From Oxytricha trifallax (Eukaryota; Ciliophora; Spirotrichea; Sporadotrichida; Oxytrichidae): 64,000 bases of DNA. The stretch is taken from NCBI GenBank assembly GCA_000711775.1, contig ARYC01001500.1:36083-100082 (forward strand), read 5' to 3'. Positions 35,101 through 45,001 of this stretch are shown in pieces (position 1 is the first letter of the stretch; each line of letters starts with the position of its first letter). The notes beneath the pieces are model-generated. The model made no database searches. It worked only from the letters and a program-made list of their open reading frames with translations, and was not told the origin of the DNA. The translations under genes were made by a program, and so were the position numbers.

Positions 35101-35573
35101 GCTACCCTTCTCATTAAGAAATGGACTTTGCAATGAATTATTCAGAGTTGAGCTGCCTGCGTTGTTATGTTTAAATTTAGACTGCAATTTCTTGTAATTT
35201 GATGTATCCACAGATTCCAAGTCATCTTCGTTCTACCAATTGGACAACCAAGGTCTTCCTTAAACATTTTACTGTGAATTATTGTTGTTTAAATTGGTGA
35301 AAATATCGAGCACTTTGATCTTATTTAAAGCCTTCTTTTGTTTGTTTTTTACACCTTGCTTTGGTAAATGGCTATCTAAATCGATAATTTACTCGTATTT
35401 ATTCAGTTTATGATAATCTTCTAAAGGGCTGTTAGCACTGTTATTATCAGAAGAGGTAATATTGTTCTCGAAATGTATGTGAGAATTATTATTACTGCTG
35501 GTCATGTTTAGTGTCATCTGAACTTCTAATTTGTTACTCTTTCCACTTATATCGTTGTTTGATTTGTTATTTT
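32164..35573 (-). CDS. Ser/Asn/Gln-rich protein, unrecognised, multi-MDS
   Basis: Convergent with the preceding gene. Long open stretches in the TAR=Gln code: KVLDIFTNLNNNNSQQNVQG near 35300, SNSHRSSSHFNNMLLGENSK near 33900, IDVDLKEIVIERSIDYSLKE near 33330, EGWHSFRQLAVQTTLHSIQS near 32910, and a C-terminal Lys-rich part QKVEEYKQKAIQEQVSSSKT, TGA at 32164-32166. One IES is resolved at 32487-32550. The 5' end is interrupted at 35573 by a short repeat element whose 8 bp flank AAAATAAC also sits next to coding sequence beyond it, so the first segment may lie at about 36090-36180; frame could not be settled. No domain recognised. Confidence 0.6.
32487..32550. other. IES, pointer GCTATT
   Basis: AATAGC (plus strand) at 32481-32486 and 32545-32550. 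Excision of 64 bp joins TAFDNQRY to YQFNQEQQTL in frame. Confidence 0.7.
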
Positions 35574-36088
35574 GGGGGGGGGGGAAGTTTCCTGCACTCG
35601 AGGAAGTTTCCTGCACGCTTTATTTTATTTATGTAAATTTAATAAATTTGACATAAATTATTAAATTTAATATTTTTTTGACACATTAAATATTATGAGC
35701 ATATTATTCATCATTGAAGTATCTCAAGAAAATATAGTATAACATTATATAGGCATGGTAAGAAAAAGATAAATTGAATCAGAATTACACTAACAATTCG
35801 ATACAATATTTGAAATTACTTTAACAAAGCAATATAAAATTTAAGAGACAGATACCTACAAACATCAGATGAAAAATGTAATAACATTTGGAATCTGAAG
35901 AGAGATATTAACTATTGATTAATAAATTAAAGTTATTATAACAATGAAATTGGCCCTGATATTGGTTGATAGTTTTTATAAAGATTAATTTTTTTAAAAA
36001 AAATATAAAAATATATAATTAAAAAAAGTGCAGGAAACTTCCCTAAAAAATTATTTTTATTATAAACCAGTGCAGGAAACTTCCCCCC
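35574..36088. mobile_element. Small element with GGGGAAGTTTCCTGC ends, copy 1
   Basis: 515 bp bounded by a G-run then AAGTTTCCTGCAC on the left (the AAGTTTCCTGCAC motif is repeated twice) and GTGCAGGAAACTTCCCCCC on the right (also with a second GTGCAGGAAACTTCCC inside). Flanked by an 8 bp direct repeat GTTATTTT at 35566-35573 and 36089-36096. The interior is AT-rich and non-coding. It fits a MITE-like DNA transposon with 8 bp target duplication. Confidence 0.8.
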
Positions 36089-36280
36089 GTTATTTTAGTT
36101 GAATTTTTCTCATTTTTTAGGGTTTGAATTGCTTATATAGTGTGATGTTAACATCCTCCGGATCTCCATTTTTTCGTGTTTATTTTTATAGTTTCTTTTT
36201 TATTTATTAAAAAAATTGTTTAAGCTCAATCATATATTAATGAATGAATAATTGTTCTTTATATATCTTATAGGCGAGCA

Positions 36281-39200
36281 ATATCAAGTTCTTGACAGAT
36301 AACCATTTCGACTTCAACAAACTATTTACCTAGGGCATTGTAAGTTTTGCATCCATTTTATAAGCCAACTTTCCCATACTTTTTTGGCTGGATATTTCAC
36401 TATTTATTCCAATTTGAGGGAATCTTTAAATGAGCCTTACTAATTTCCGATGTATATATAGAGCTACCAGAGACTGTCAAAAAGAGACGAAGTTTACAGA
36501 AGAGCAATGAACAGAGTTTAAGAAGAGAAGCAGCACAACAGATTCTACACTAACTTAGGCGACTCCTCTCAAGCTCAACTCATAGCCATTATGGAACAAG
36601 TAGAGAAATTCATCGCAGACACTAAAGATTCAGGCAAGAACGAGTAGTTAGTGCTGGAAGTAAAATCACATGCGCTTAAGAGACAGTTGAGCAGAGACTT
36701 ACAAAATAAGTACAAAGAATTGGGAAATATATACTGCGAGTTCAAGAAGGGCAGTGATCAGTTTATCATCAAGAAGTGGTGGAAGAAAAACGACTACTCA
36801 TAGAGAAACAATCAATAGAGTGCCAAGAAGGCTACAGGGTCACAGGCTAATAGCGCTCAAAAGATCAACCCAGAGGTCTCCAAGAATGAGCCAGGTTAGC
36901 AATAACCACCAGTCAAAGATATTGCTGAGTTCTCTGTGGATTAAATATTTATATGCTCATGTGTTAATTTTGGGGGGAAGTTTACTACTTTAACATTCAA
37001 ATTTATATTATTAGGCAATAAATTATTAGAAACATTTAAAATGCAATTCCAATTACAAAAATCATATATTAAACAACTATTTATATTATTTAATTTTCAA
37101 GGTTTATATTTATTCCTTGTTTAATTATATATATATATATACAAAATACAAGGTTAAACTAATTATTTTTATTAAATAATTAATAAGATTTTCATTAAAA
37201 TTTGAAATCTTTATCAAGCTTGAAATGATTTTTAAAGCAAGATTAGAAATAATAAAATCATAATTGTTGATAAAGATTTTGAGAAATTTGTAAATAATTT
37301 TTTTTATGTTTGAGGCAGGAAACTTCCCTCTTAATTTTTTTTTTGTTTTTGTTTTGTCAGTGTTAAACAATTTAAAATAAACTAAATAAAAAGGATCCAT
37401 CTCAGTCAATCCAATCCACTCAAATCGACACATCTCTTGACTCTAAGCTCAGCTAAGACATCATTGATTTATTTATAATTTAGATAATAATTGATTAAGT
37501 AAAGCAAGAAGAAGAAAAAAAGATTGAGGATCAACAGGAACTCACAGAGGAAGAGAAAGCAAAAATGTTCAAACATATTTCCTTTAAAATATAAATTATC
37601 TGATTTAATGATATTCGTAAATTTAAATAATTTAAAGCAAAACTATTGAAGCAAAAGGAATTCGAGAGACTTTTCACATACGAGATGGGTTTCTCTCTGG
37701 TGGTTGAAGACTTGATGAAAGCCAAGAAGCCAATCATTGGCCACAACATGATCTATGATATTTGTTACTTGTACAATCAGTTCATTGACAAACTCCCCAA
37801 CGAATACTCAGACTTTATCAAGATTGTAAGTAAATAATTAATAATATCTCTGGCTTTTATTTTAACTTAACGAATGAATAATAAAATATTAAATAAATTA
37901 TAAAATATTAATAAATAATTAGATCAAATTTTTTTAGCCTTAAAATTCAAAATAATTTTATTAATTCTAATCAAGCTTTGGATAACTCCATATTTTTGGC
38001 TAGTGTAATCAGTTCTAGACTCTTAATATTAAATAATTCGAACTTTTTTATTGCGTTAATTTTAAGGCAATATATTAATAATTTCATATCTTAAGAGGTG
38101 TTTATTATCGATATGAATCATAATCCAGCGAATTACTCGTTATAAATGATTTACTGATTTTTAATTAAATCTTTATGAATCTATTCTAATTGTGAAATAT
38201 TAATTGTTTTATTAGTGGAATGAGTAGTTCCCATACATCTACGACACTAAAGTGTTGTCAAACGCAGCTGAATACTTCGGCAGAACAGACCTGGGTAAGG
38301 TTTATGAGAAGTGCACTAATGATCCAAAGCTCAAGTCTCAATTCAGAATTAACTTCGACCTTCAAGGTGGATTTTATATATTAAATTATATTTACAAGAT
38401 TTGGGAACTATGATGGAGCAGCTATGTTAGCTCATTACCACGAAGCAGCTTATGATGCATACATGACTGGAGTTGCCTTCGTAAACATCGTGAAATATAA
38501 GGAAGTTGAGAGACCCAAAGAAGAAAAGAAGGAAAACAGAGGTGGCGACAGAAATCAGAGAGGAGGCCATTATAGAGGTGGTAGAGGTGGCAAACCAGGC
38601 TAATAGAATAATCGCAATCAAAAGAACGAAGAAGGAAAGATCTAGGCATCAGTAGGTTAAGATCAGTAAGATCAGTAAGATCCCTCAGTCAAGCAAGAAG
38701 TTCCAGCTCAAGAGTAAATACAGCAACAACAGTAGATTGATTAACTAACTGAGTAGATTTATTTATAGTTAGTAGCTATTCTTTTAGCATTAAAATCATT
38801 TCTGGAGATGCAAATTAATCAAATTTAATAACTCAAACCTATTTAGGTGAGTAGATTTCACAAATCAAATTGGATGACTCTTAATAGAATAAAGTTGCTA
38901 AACAAAATCAAGAAGAAGAGAAGTCAGCGTTTGAGAATCAAGAAGAAGTCAAAGTAGGTGCAGTTGCTAATAAAGAAGAGGAAAAGAAGGAAGTTCCTGA
39001 GAAGAAGTGGACACCTATAGATTTCAACTGTAACTTTGCAATTAAGTACCTCAACAAAGTGATGTTCAATCAATTCGACTCTGGAAGACTTTATCACTTA
39101 GACCCAGCAAGACAAGAAGATGTTGCAAAAGACTGGTCAAATGTTGCATGGATTTAAGTTGAGCCAGAACTTGAAGACATGAGAGCTGACTAGCTATCAC

Positions 39201-39956
39201 ATAAACTTGGATAGTACGGAGACTTCGCTATCGTAAGAGACTCTAAAAACTCTTTCTATCTGGAATTCTTTTACTTGGAGCCAAATATGGTTTAGAGCTA
39301 AGATATCGACGGCTTTATTTAAGCTTTGAATGAGGGAGAAAAAATGAAGGAACTTGGTTTCAAGCATATTGTTCCATATCAAGAGGCAGTTAAGTTTAGA
39401 GCTCATAATCGCTTTGAGTACATTTGAATAAGCTAATTTAATTTACAAATTAAAATATAAAAAAAATTTTTGAAATCTCATCTACAGTATAAGATATATG
39501 AGTTAAGAGACTCAAAAAATCATGGAGGCAACAAATTTCACCAAACATCATGCAATGTTGTAAAGAAAATCTTTATTTCTATCATCTTACCTAGAACTAA
39601 ATGTTGATATCTTCAAATAGTGATGAGTCGGGGAACACATAGAAGTTGAAAGGTCTGCAAACATACTTCATCTTTTCAGGAATCCATCTAAACGTGCACA
39701 AACCCACTTGGAATGTGTTCATCCTGCTGCAATTATGCACTAACTTCTGATATCTATCTTCTACGGTATCATACTCATGCCCTTTGTCATCAAATCCAAT
39801 CGACAATCCTAAAAAGAAGTTTATTATAAAGATGTTGACTACAAGAATAAAGTATTTACCTGAAAACTCAGTGTCATAGGCGATAAAATCTGCGGAGTTT
39901 ATTGAATGTCTGATGAGTGGTAAGAGCTCAATGAAATTCTCTCTAGTAATGTCCAT
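36281..39956. CDS. PARN: Poly(A)-specific ribonuclease PARN, scrambled (first MDS inverted)
   Basis: PARN is the DEDD-family 3' exonuclease that removes poly(A) tails. MDS1 is on the minus strand, 39956-39604: MDITRENFIELLPLIRHSIN, ADFIAYDTEFSG (catalytic D and E), with a 51 bp intron at 39809-39859, then PFNFYVFPDSSLFEDI. The rest is on the plus strand, 36281-39427: KFLTDNHFDFNKLF, an R3H-like region, KKPIIGHNMIYDI (catalytic D), YIYDTKVLSNAAEYFGRTDL, HEAAYDAYMTG (H and D), an RGG and Gln-rich insert, and a C-terminal RRM-like part with TGA at 39425-39427. Pointer ATATCAA at 36281-36287 and its complement at 39604-39610 join the two. GT-AG introns: 36340-36461; 37826-38216 (391 bp) probably contains an IES. 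All four catalytic acidic residues are present. Confidence 0.93.
36942..37396. other. IES in PARN, pointer GGAT, carrying a transposon-like insert
   Basis: GGAT at 36938-36941 and 37393-37396. Removing 455 bp joins AEFSVD to PSQSIQSTQID in frame. The spacer contains the whole 36972-37330 element, so a mobile element landed inside an IES or created it. Confidence 0.6.
36972..37330. mobile_element. Small element with GGGGAAGTTT ends, copy 2
   Basis: Left end GGGGGGAAGTTTACTACTTT, right end GGCAGGAAACTTCCCTC; flanked by 8 bp TTAATTTT at 36964-36971 and 37331-37338. Its interior matches copy 4 (52574-52989) over several blocks, such as TAATTTTCAAGGT and CATAATTGNTGATAAAGATT. AT-rich, non-coding. 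Confidence 0.8.
37589..37636. other. IES in PARN, pointer TTTAAA
   Basis: TTTAAA at 37583-37588 and 37631-37636. Excision of 48 bp joins FKHISFK to AKLLKQKEFERL in frame. Confidence 0.75.
38375..38402. other. Very short IES in PARN, pointer GATTT
   Basis: GATTT at 38370-38374 and 38398-38402. Removing 28 bp joins NFDLQGGF to GNYDGAAMLAHYHEAAYD; other joins break the conserved catalytic His/Asp segment. Confidence 0.8.
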
Positions 39957-40134
39957 ATTACTTTAAATCTTAATATATTATAGTAGAGAGATCTTGATTT
40001 CCTTAATTATACTTTTTCAGGCCATTAGAGAAGAAATAATTCATTTCAAATTTAACTCTTTTCGATTCTAGAATTTGCTAATGTTATAGTAATAACCACA
40101 AGTTAATATTTATATATTTATTAAGACTTTAAAA
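39957..40134. promoter_or_regulatory. Short divergent region PARN MDS1 / TRAP1
   Basis: Only 178 bp separate the inverted PARN start segment from the TRAP1 ATG. AT-rich; no motif assigned. In the macronucleus these would be ends of different gene-sized chromosomes. Confidence 0.4.
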
Positions 40135-42532
40135 ATGTTAAGTAAGCAAGCTCATTAACTTCTCAGTCATTAATCTAGAAGATTCTAAAATAAAAAGTTA
40201 GCCTCCTCCCTTTTGACCTTTAAACAGTAACTCTTCCACTTGAATAACAAACTAGCAATCTCTAATAAATAGAGACAACTTTTGCCAATGACTTAACTCT
40301 AGAAATGCAATTTCTCTTAAAATCAGGAAAAACCAGAGGAGATAATTATTGAAGCTAATTAAGAGCAGGAACCTACTATTTCAGGATAAGAGAGAAAGGA
40401 GTTCAAAGCTGAGACTAAGAAACTGTTAAATATTGTGGCAAGAAGTATCTACACTGACAAAGAGGTATTCTTGAGAGAATTAATGTCAAATGCCTCAGAT
40501 GCACTTGAGAAATAGAGATATGCTGAGATCACTGGAAGCGCAAAATAACACAATATTAACACCGCAGGACTTTACATCAATATCAACACAAATGAGAAGG
40601 AAAGAATCTTGACAATCTTCGATTCAGGTATTGGTATGACAAGACAAGAGGTCACAGACAACTTGGGTACTATTGCAAAGAGTGGCTCTTAGGAATTCGT
40701 TAACAGTCTTACTTAAAATAACAAGGGAGCAGGAGATAGTCAAACACTCGAGAGCATCATTGGTCAGTTTGGAGTTGGGTTCTATTCAACCTTTATTGTT
40801 GCCGATTCAGTGGAAGTCATCAGTAAGAATGATAACTCACCACATGGAGTCAGATGGGTTTCAGATGGAAGCGGAGAGTATGAAGTTTCAACTGCTGATA
40901 ATATAATTATCTCTTAAAAATAGTCTATAAAGATTGATGTTACCAAATGATATTGAATTTAATTGATAATGTTGGATTTGATAGAGGTACTAGAATTACT
41001 ATGAAACTTAAGCCAGAAAGCAGAGAATATTGCAGAGAGAGTGAAATTGAAAAAGTATTGAAGAAATACTCACTCTTTATCACTTACCCAATCAAGATTA
41101 ATGGAAAATTAATAAATAACCTGCAAGCAATCTGGTACAAAGACAAGAGAGAAGTCACAGAAGATGAATATGAGAGATTTATAAAATTATTTATTAAAAA
41201 ACCCAAGTAAAGTCTTAGGTAATTTTCTTTCTAATAAAACTTAGATTTTACGAGCATTTAGCAAACACTAAAGTTCCCTATCGCTATAAATTACACTATT
41301 CAACAGATGTCCCTCTAACTATTAAGGGAATTTTCTACATCCCATCAACTCATGGCGAGAAGCAGGGTATGGCTCAGGAATAAATGAACTTGAATTTATA
41401 CTGCAGAAAAGTCTTGATTAAGGAGAGATGTGGAGAATTATTACCAAATTACTTGAGATTTGTGAGAGGTGTAGTCGATTGTGAAGATCTTCCATTGAAT
41501 ATTTCAAGAGAAACTTATCAGGATTCTGGGTTAATTATGAAATTAAGAAGTGTTGTTACTAGAAGAGTTTTGAAGATGATTGAAGATGAAATGCGCAAAG
41601 ACCCAGAGAGATATGATAGAAATTATATATAAAGCATAGCACATTTATCAATGAGTATTGTATCATAAAATTTAAATGATAAATGGTACACTGACTTTTC
41701 TCATTTCCTTAAAGAAGGCTTAATGATGGACTCAGAAAACCAAGAATAACTTATCAAGTTAATGAGATATAACTCAACTTTCTAGAAAAGTACTTGCTCA
41801 TTAGAAGACTATATTAAGGTTATGAAGCCAGGCTAAGAGAAAATTTACTATGTGAGTGGTCAAAATAAGGATATGAAAAATACTAACCCTTTTATGGAAC
41901 CATTTAACGCTTCTAATACACCTGTACTCATTCTCTAAAACCAAGCAGATGAGATAAATTACAATAATTATCAATAGAAGATTTCATTCATACATCGAAG
42001 CTTATTTGATATTTCCTTAAATAAAGCATTATATATTGAATGAGATCATCTTCAACTAAATGCAGACTTACAAGAAATTCGTATTCTAGACCATTGAGAC
42101 AGCTTTCGATGAGGTCGAAAAGGACGTTGGATAACAAGGTCGCAGAGAGCATGATCCTAATGTACCCTCACTTCCCGAGGACGATATTACTCCCTTCTCA
42201 CTGTGGCTTAAAAACGAAATGCCTCATGTCTGCAGTAAAGTCACTATCAGTAAGAGATTGAGGCGATTCCCAGCTGTTCTTTTCGGTCAAATGACTGCAT
42301 AAATTATACATATTCTAAGTCATGAAATTAATAGGATTTATAGATAAAAATTAAAAAAACAGCATCAATGAGAGGAATTATGCATATGATGGAGTCATAA
42401 GGCCATGGATAACCATAAGGAGATCAAAATAGAAACAATCATCTAAATTTATTACAAAATAAGCTCTTTATTGCAATTAAAATTCAATTATTTTAAGTTT
42501 ATTCTTCCTAAACTTATAAATTAAAAATATGA
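40135..42532 (+). CDS. TRAP1: Mitochondrial HSP90 chaperone TRAP1
   Basis: HSP90-family ATPase chaperone of the TRAP1 (mitochondrial) type. ATG 40135 begins a basic Ser/Leu-rich presequence, MLSKQAHQLLSHQSRRFQNK, typical of mitochondrial import. The N-domain carries [18 protein letters not shown] (ATP-binding Asn/Asp), [41 protein letters not shown]. The middle domain has [17 protein letters not shown] and [16 protein letters not shown]. The C-domain has [24 protein letters not shown] and [12 protein letters not shown]. Four IESs (40903-40970, 41181-41248, 41956-42046, 42301-42365) each restore this sequence. The missing charged linker and presequence favour TRAP1 over cytosolic HSP90. The last residues before TGA 42530-42532 are less certain. 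Confidence 0.95.
40903..40970. other. IES in TRAP1, pointer TGATAAT
   Basis: TGATAAT at 40896-40902 and 40964-40970; excision joins YEVSTADN to [15 protein letters not shown] in frame. Confidence 0.9.
41181..41248. other. IES in TRAP1, pointer AGATTT
   Basis: AGATTT at 41175-41180 and 41243-41248; excision joins DEYERF to [15 protein letters not shown] in frame. Confidence 0.9.
41956..42046. other. IES in TRAP1, pointer ATGAGAT
   Basis: ATGAGAT at 41949-41955 and 42040-42046; excision joins LILQNQADEI to [13 protein letters not shown] in frame. Confidence 0.85.
42301..42365. other. IES in TRAP1, pointer GCAT
   Basis: GCAT at 42297-42300 and 42362-42365; excision joins LFGQMTA to [13 protein letters not shown], a conserved C-terminal HSP90 motif. 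Confidence 0.85.
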
Positions 42533-43426
42533 AAAAATAATATTGGCATTATTATTCCATAATTTTTCGGAAAATAAATAGCAAAAATTTAGAAAAACCT
42601 CAATATATGTATTAAAGATTTTAAAATTAAAATATTATTTTTATTTGGATACCCCCTCCAAATCTGGAACTTTTTAAAATTCCAGTTTTAAACTGGAATT
42701 CCAGATTTAAATCTGGAATTTTTATCAGTTCCAGATTTATATCTGGAACCGTAATATGATTAAAATATTCCAGATGTGTACCTGGAATTCCAGTTATAAA
42801 TCTGGAATTCCAGTTTAAAACTGGAATAAAATTTATACTTCATTATTATAGATAAAATTGTTCATATTATTTTGTATTAAAATTTTTGCAAATTTTTTAA
42901 TGTATAATTTAAATGAATTTAAATAGAGAGTTAATCTAAAAAAAAACTTTAAAATTAATTATAAATTGAATATTTTTTTTTAAATCATTATAATTTTCTT
43001 ATATTTATAAAAATAATGCTTTGATGTACCTATTGAAAGAGAAATTTCGATTTATATCATTGAAATAATTACTACTTTAAATGCAAAAGTTCAAAATTTT
43101 TATTATGAATTAAAATTAATCAAACAACAAATACATAGCTTTTAAATGGTAAATTTTAATGGACAAATATAATATTTAAATATTCTAGATAATAATAATA
43201 TGCATAAGTTTTTATGAAACTAAGTTAATCTATTTTAAAAATTTAGTTAAATTAAAAAAAAATTCTTTTTATCTAGCTTGCCATTTTAATTCATTTAAAC
43301 TAACCTATTAATAAATATCAGCTCTTCATGAATACTAACTATTAAGTTTACTTTATTAAAAGATATCCCTCTAGCAATAATATTATAAATGGTATATTTA
43401 TATAAATTATTGTAATAAAAATTCAA

Positions 43427-44285
43427 GGGAGGGGGGAAATTTCCTGCCAAGGTTTATGATAAAACAACTTTTTTAGGGAAGTTTCCTGTCAAGAATATTT
43501 TTTAATGGAATTGAAATTTTTTTTACATTTTAATACTTTTATGATTTTCACATTTTTTTGATTCAAGCAATTTATCCTACCACACATGAAATATTACAAA
43601 ATCGATTTTATGTTGAGCATTATTTTTTTAAATATTTAATCTTATTTTCTAATAATTTTCCAAAATTTTTACTAAAGATTATGATAAAATTCTCTCTATA
43701 TCTCAATTTATGATATTATTGTAGAAATACATTTGAATTTGGAAAATTAATAATAATTAAATTAAAAATCAATTAAATTATTGGCAGTTAAAGTTGGCCA
43801 ATTTAAACGATCTTGGGCTCATTCGATAGAGAATTCAAAATTAGCTGGACTTTATTATTGGCGGTACTATTTTATCGCATCCCTGGAGCGAGATAACTCG
43901 ACTTTAATGTGAGGGTATAATTTAATGAATTAAGATGAGTTTAATTAAAGTCAAGTTATCTCGCTCCAGTAATGCGATAAAATAGTACCGCCAATAATAA
44001 AGTCCAGCTAATTTTGAATTCTCTATCGAATGAGCCCAAGATCGTTTAAATTGGCCAACTTTAACTGCCAATAATTTAATTGATTTTTAATTTAATTATT
44101 ATTAATTTTCCAAATTCAAATGTATTTCTACAATAGTATATAATTGCAATTTATCGATATAACTCTTAAAATGTTTAACTTATCTTTGGCCATTTAATGT
44201 GTAAGAAATTATTTATTAAAAATTTTTTATATAAAATGAATAAAAATTATATAAAAAAAAGTTTACTTGACAGGAAACTTCCCCC
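43427..44285. mobile_element. GGGAAATTTCCTGCC-ended element, copy 3, nested
   Basis: Left end GGGAGGGGGGAAATTTCCTG with a second AAGTTTCCTGTC at 43480; right end GACAGGAAACTTCCCCC. It lies inside the 42647-44679 element and is enlarged by an inserted palindrome. No clean 8 bp duplication was seen, perhaps because the termini have changed. Confidence 0.7.
43715..44140. repeat. Large near-perfect palindrome, element family P, copy 1
   Basis: Arms of about 195 bp around a centre near 43925. Both carry TTCGATAGAGAATTCAAAAT, AGCTGGACTTTATT and GAGCGAGATAA in opposite orientation. The same core makes up the palindrome at 62271-62500, so this is a mobile family, not an isolated inverted repeat. Confidence 0.85.
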
Positions 44286-44687
44286 AACAATTCAATTATA
44301 AGATTAAGTTTAAGAAATTTTTTTCCTTTCAACAGAATTTTTCTAAACAGTAATTTTCATTATAAAAAAAAAATTCCTTGGATATTTTAAATTTATCGTA
44401 ATTATAAAAAAACAGAAAAATTTATATTGATAAAGATCAAGATTTATTTATAAGTTTATATAAAATAGTTTAACATTATTATAAAGCATTATATTACAGA
44501 ATTCCAGGTGTATTTCTGGAATTCCAGGAATATAACTGGAATTCCAGATTTATACCTGGAATTATTGATTTTTTGTATAATAATGGAATTCCAGAGCTAA
44601 TCTGGAATTCCAGTTTAAAACTGGAATTCAAAAGCCAAATCTGGAATTTCAAAAAGTTCCAGATTTGGAGGGGGTATCCTTTTATTT

Positions 44688-45001
44688 AAAGTGTGTTTTA
44701 TTGAATCTTTGAATTATCTAATAAAATTAATGATAGTAGTTCAACTTTTAATAGATTATTTTATATAAAATAAAATATTGGTGAATACTTTAGAAATTAA
44801 CCCATAAAATCCAATTATTGTAAAACTAAACGAGCTCAGAAAGAAAGACCCAAAGAAAGCATTAAGTTTTAATTATTTTTAATTTTAACAACAAAGTTTA
44901 AGCATTTTACAATTATTAAAATCTTTATAATTTAAGCATATAATCATTTAAAAACCAGTAATATTGAATTTAAGGATTTTTAATATTAAAATAAAGCATC
45001 A
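44688..45001. other. Intergenic spacer
   Basis: AT-rich gap before the next gene. Nothing else seen. Confidence 0.5.

Larger units (their letters stand above)
42647..44679. mobile_element. 2 kb element with long inverted ends and 8 bp target duplication
   Basis: Inverted termini GGATACCCCCTCCAAATCTG at both ends, continuing into arrays of TTCCAG...CTGGAA palindromes (42670-42825 and 44498-44660). Flanked by TTTTATTT at 42639-42646 and 44680-44687. The interior has no coding sense and is itself occupied by a copy of the GGGGAAGTTTCCTGC element with a large palindrome inside. It fits a non-autonomous DNA transposon. Confidence 0.85.

Noticed and set aside
37125..37433. 102-residue minus-strand ORF
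   Set aside because: It lies within the AT-rich mobile element and IES of PARN; Ile/Asn/Lys-rich composition as expected of random AT-rich sequence.
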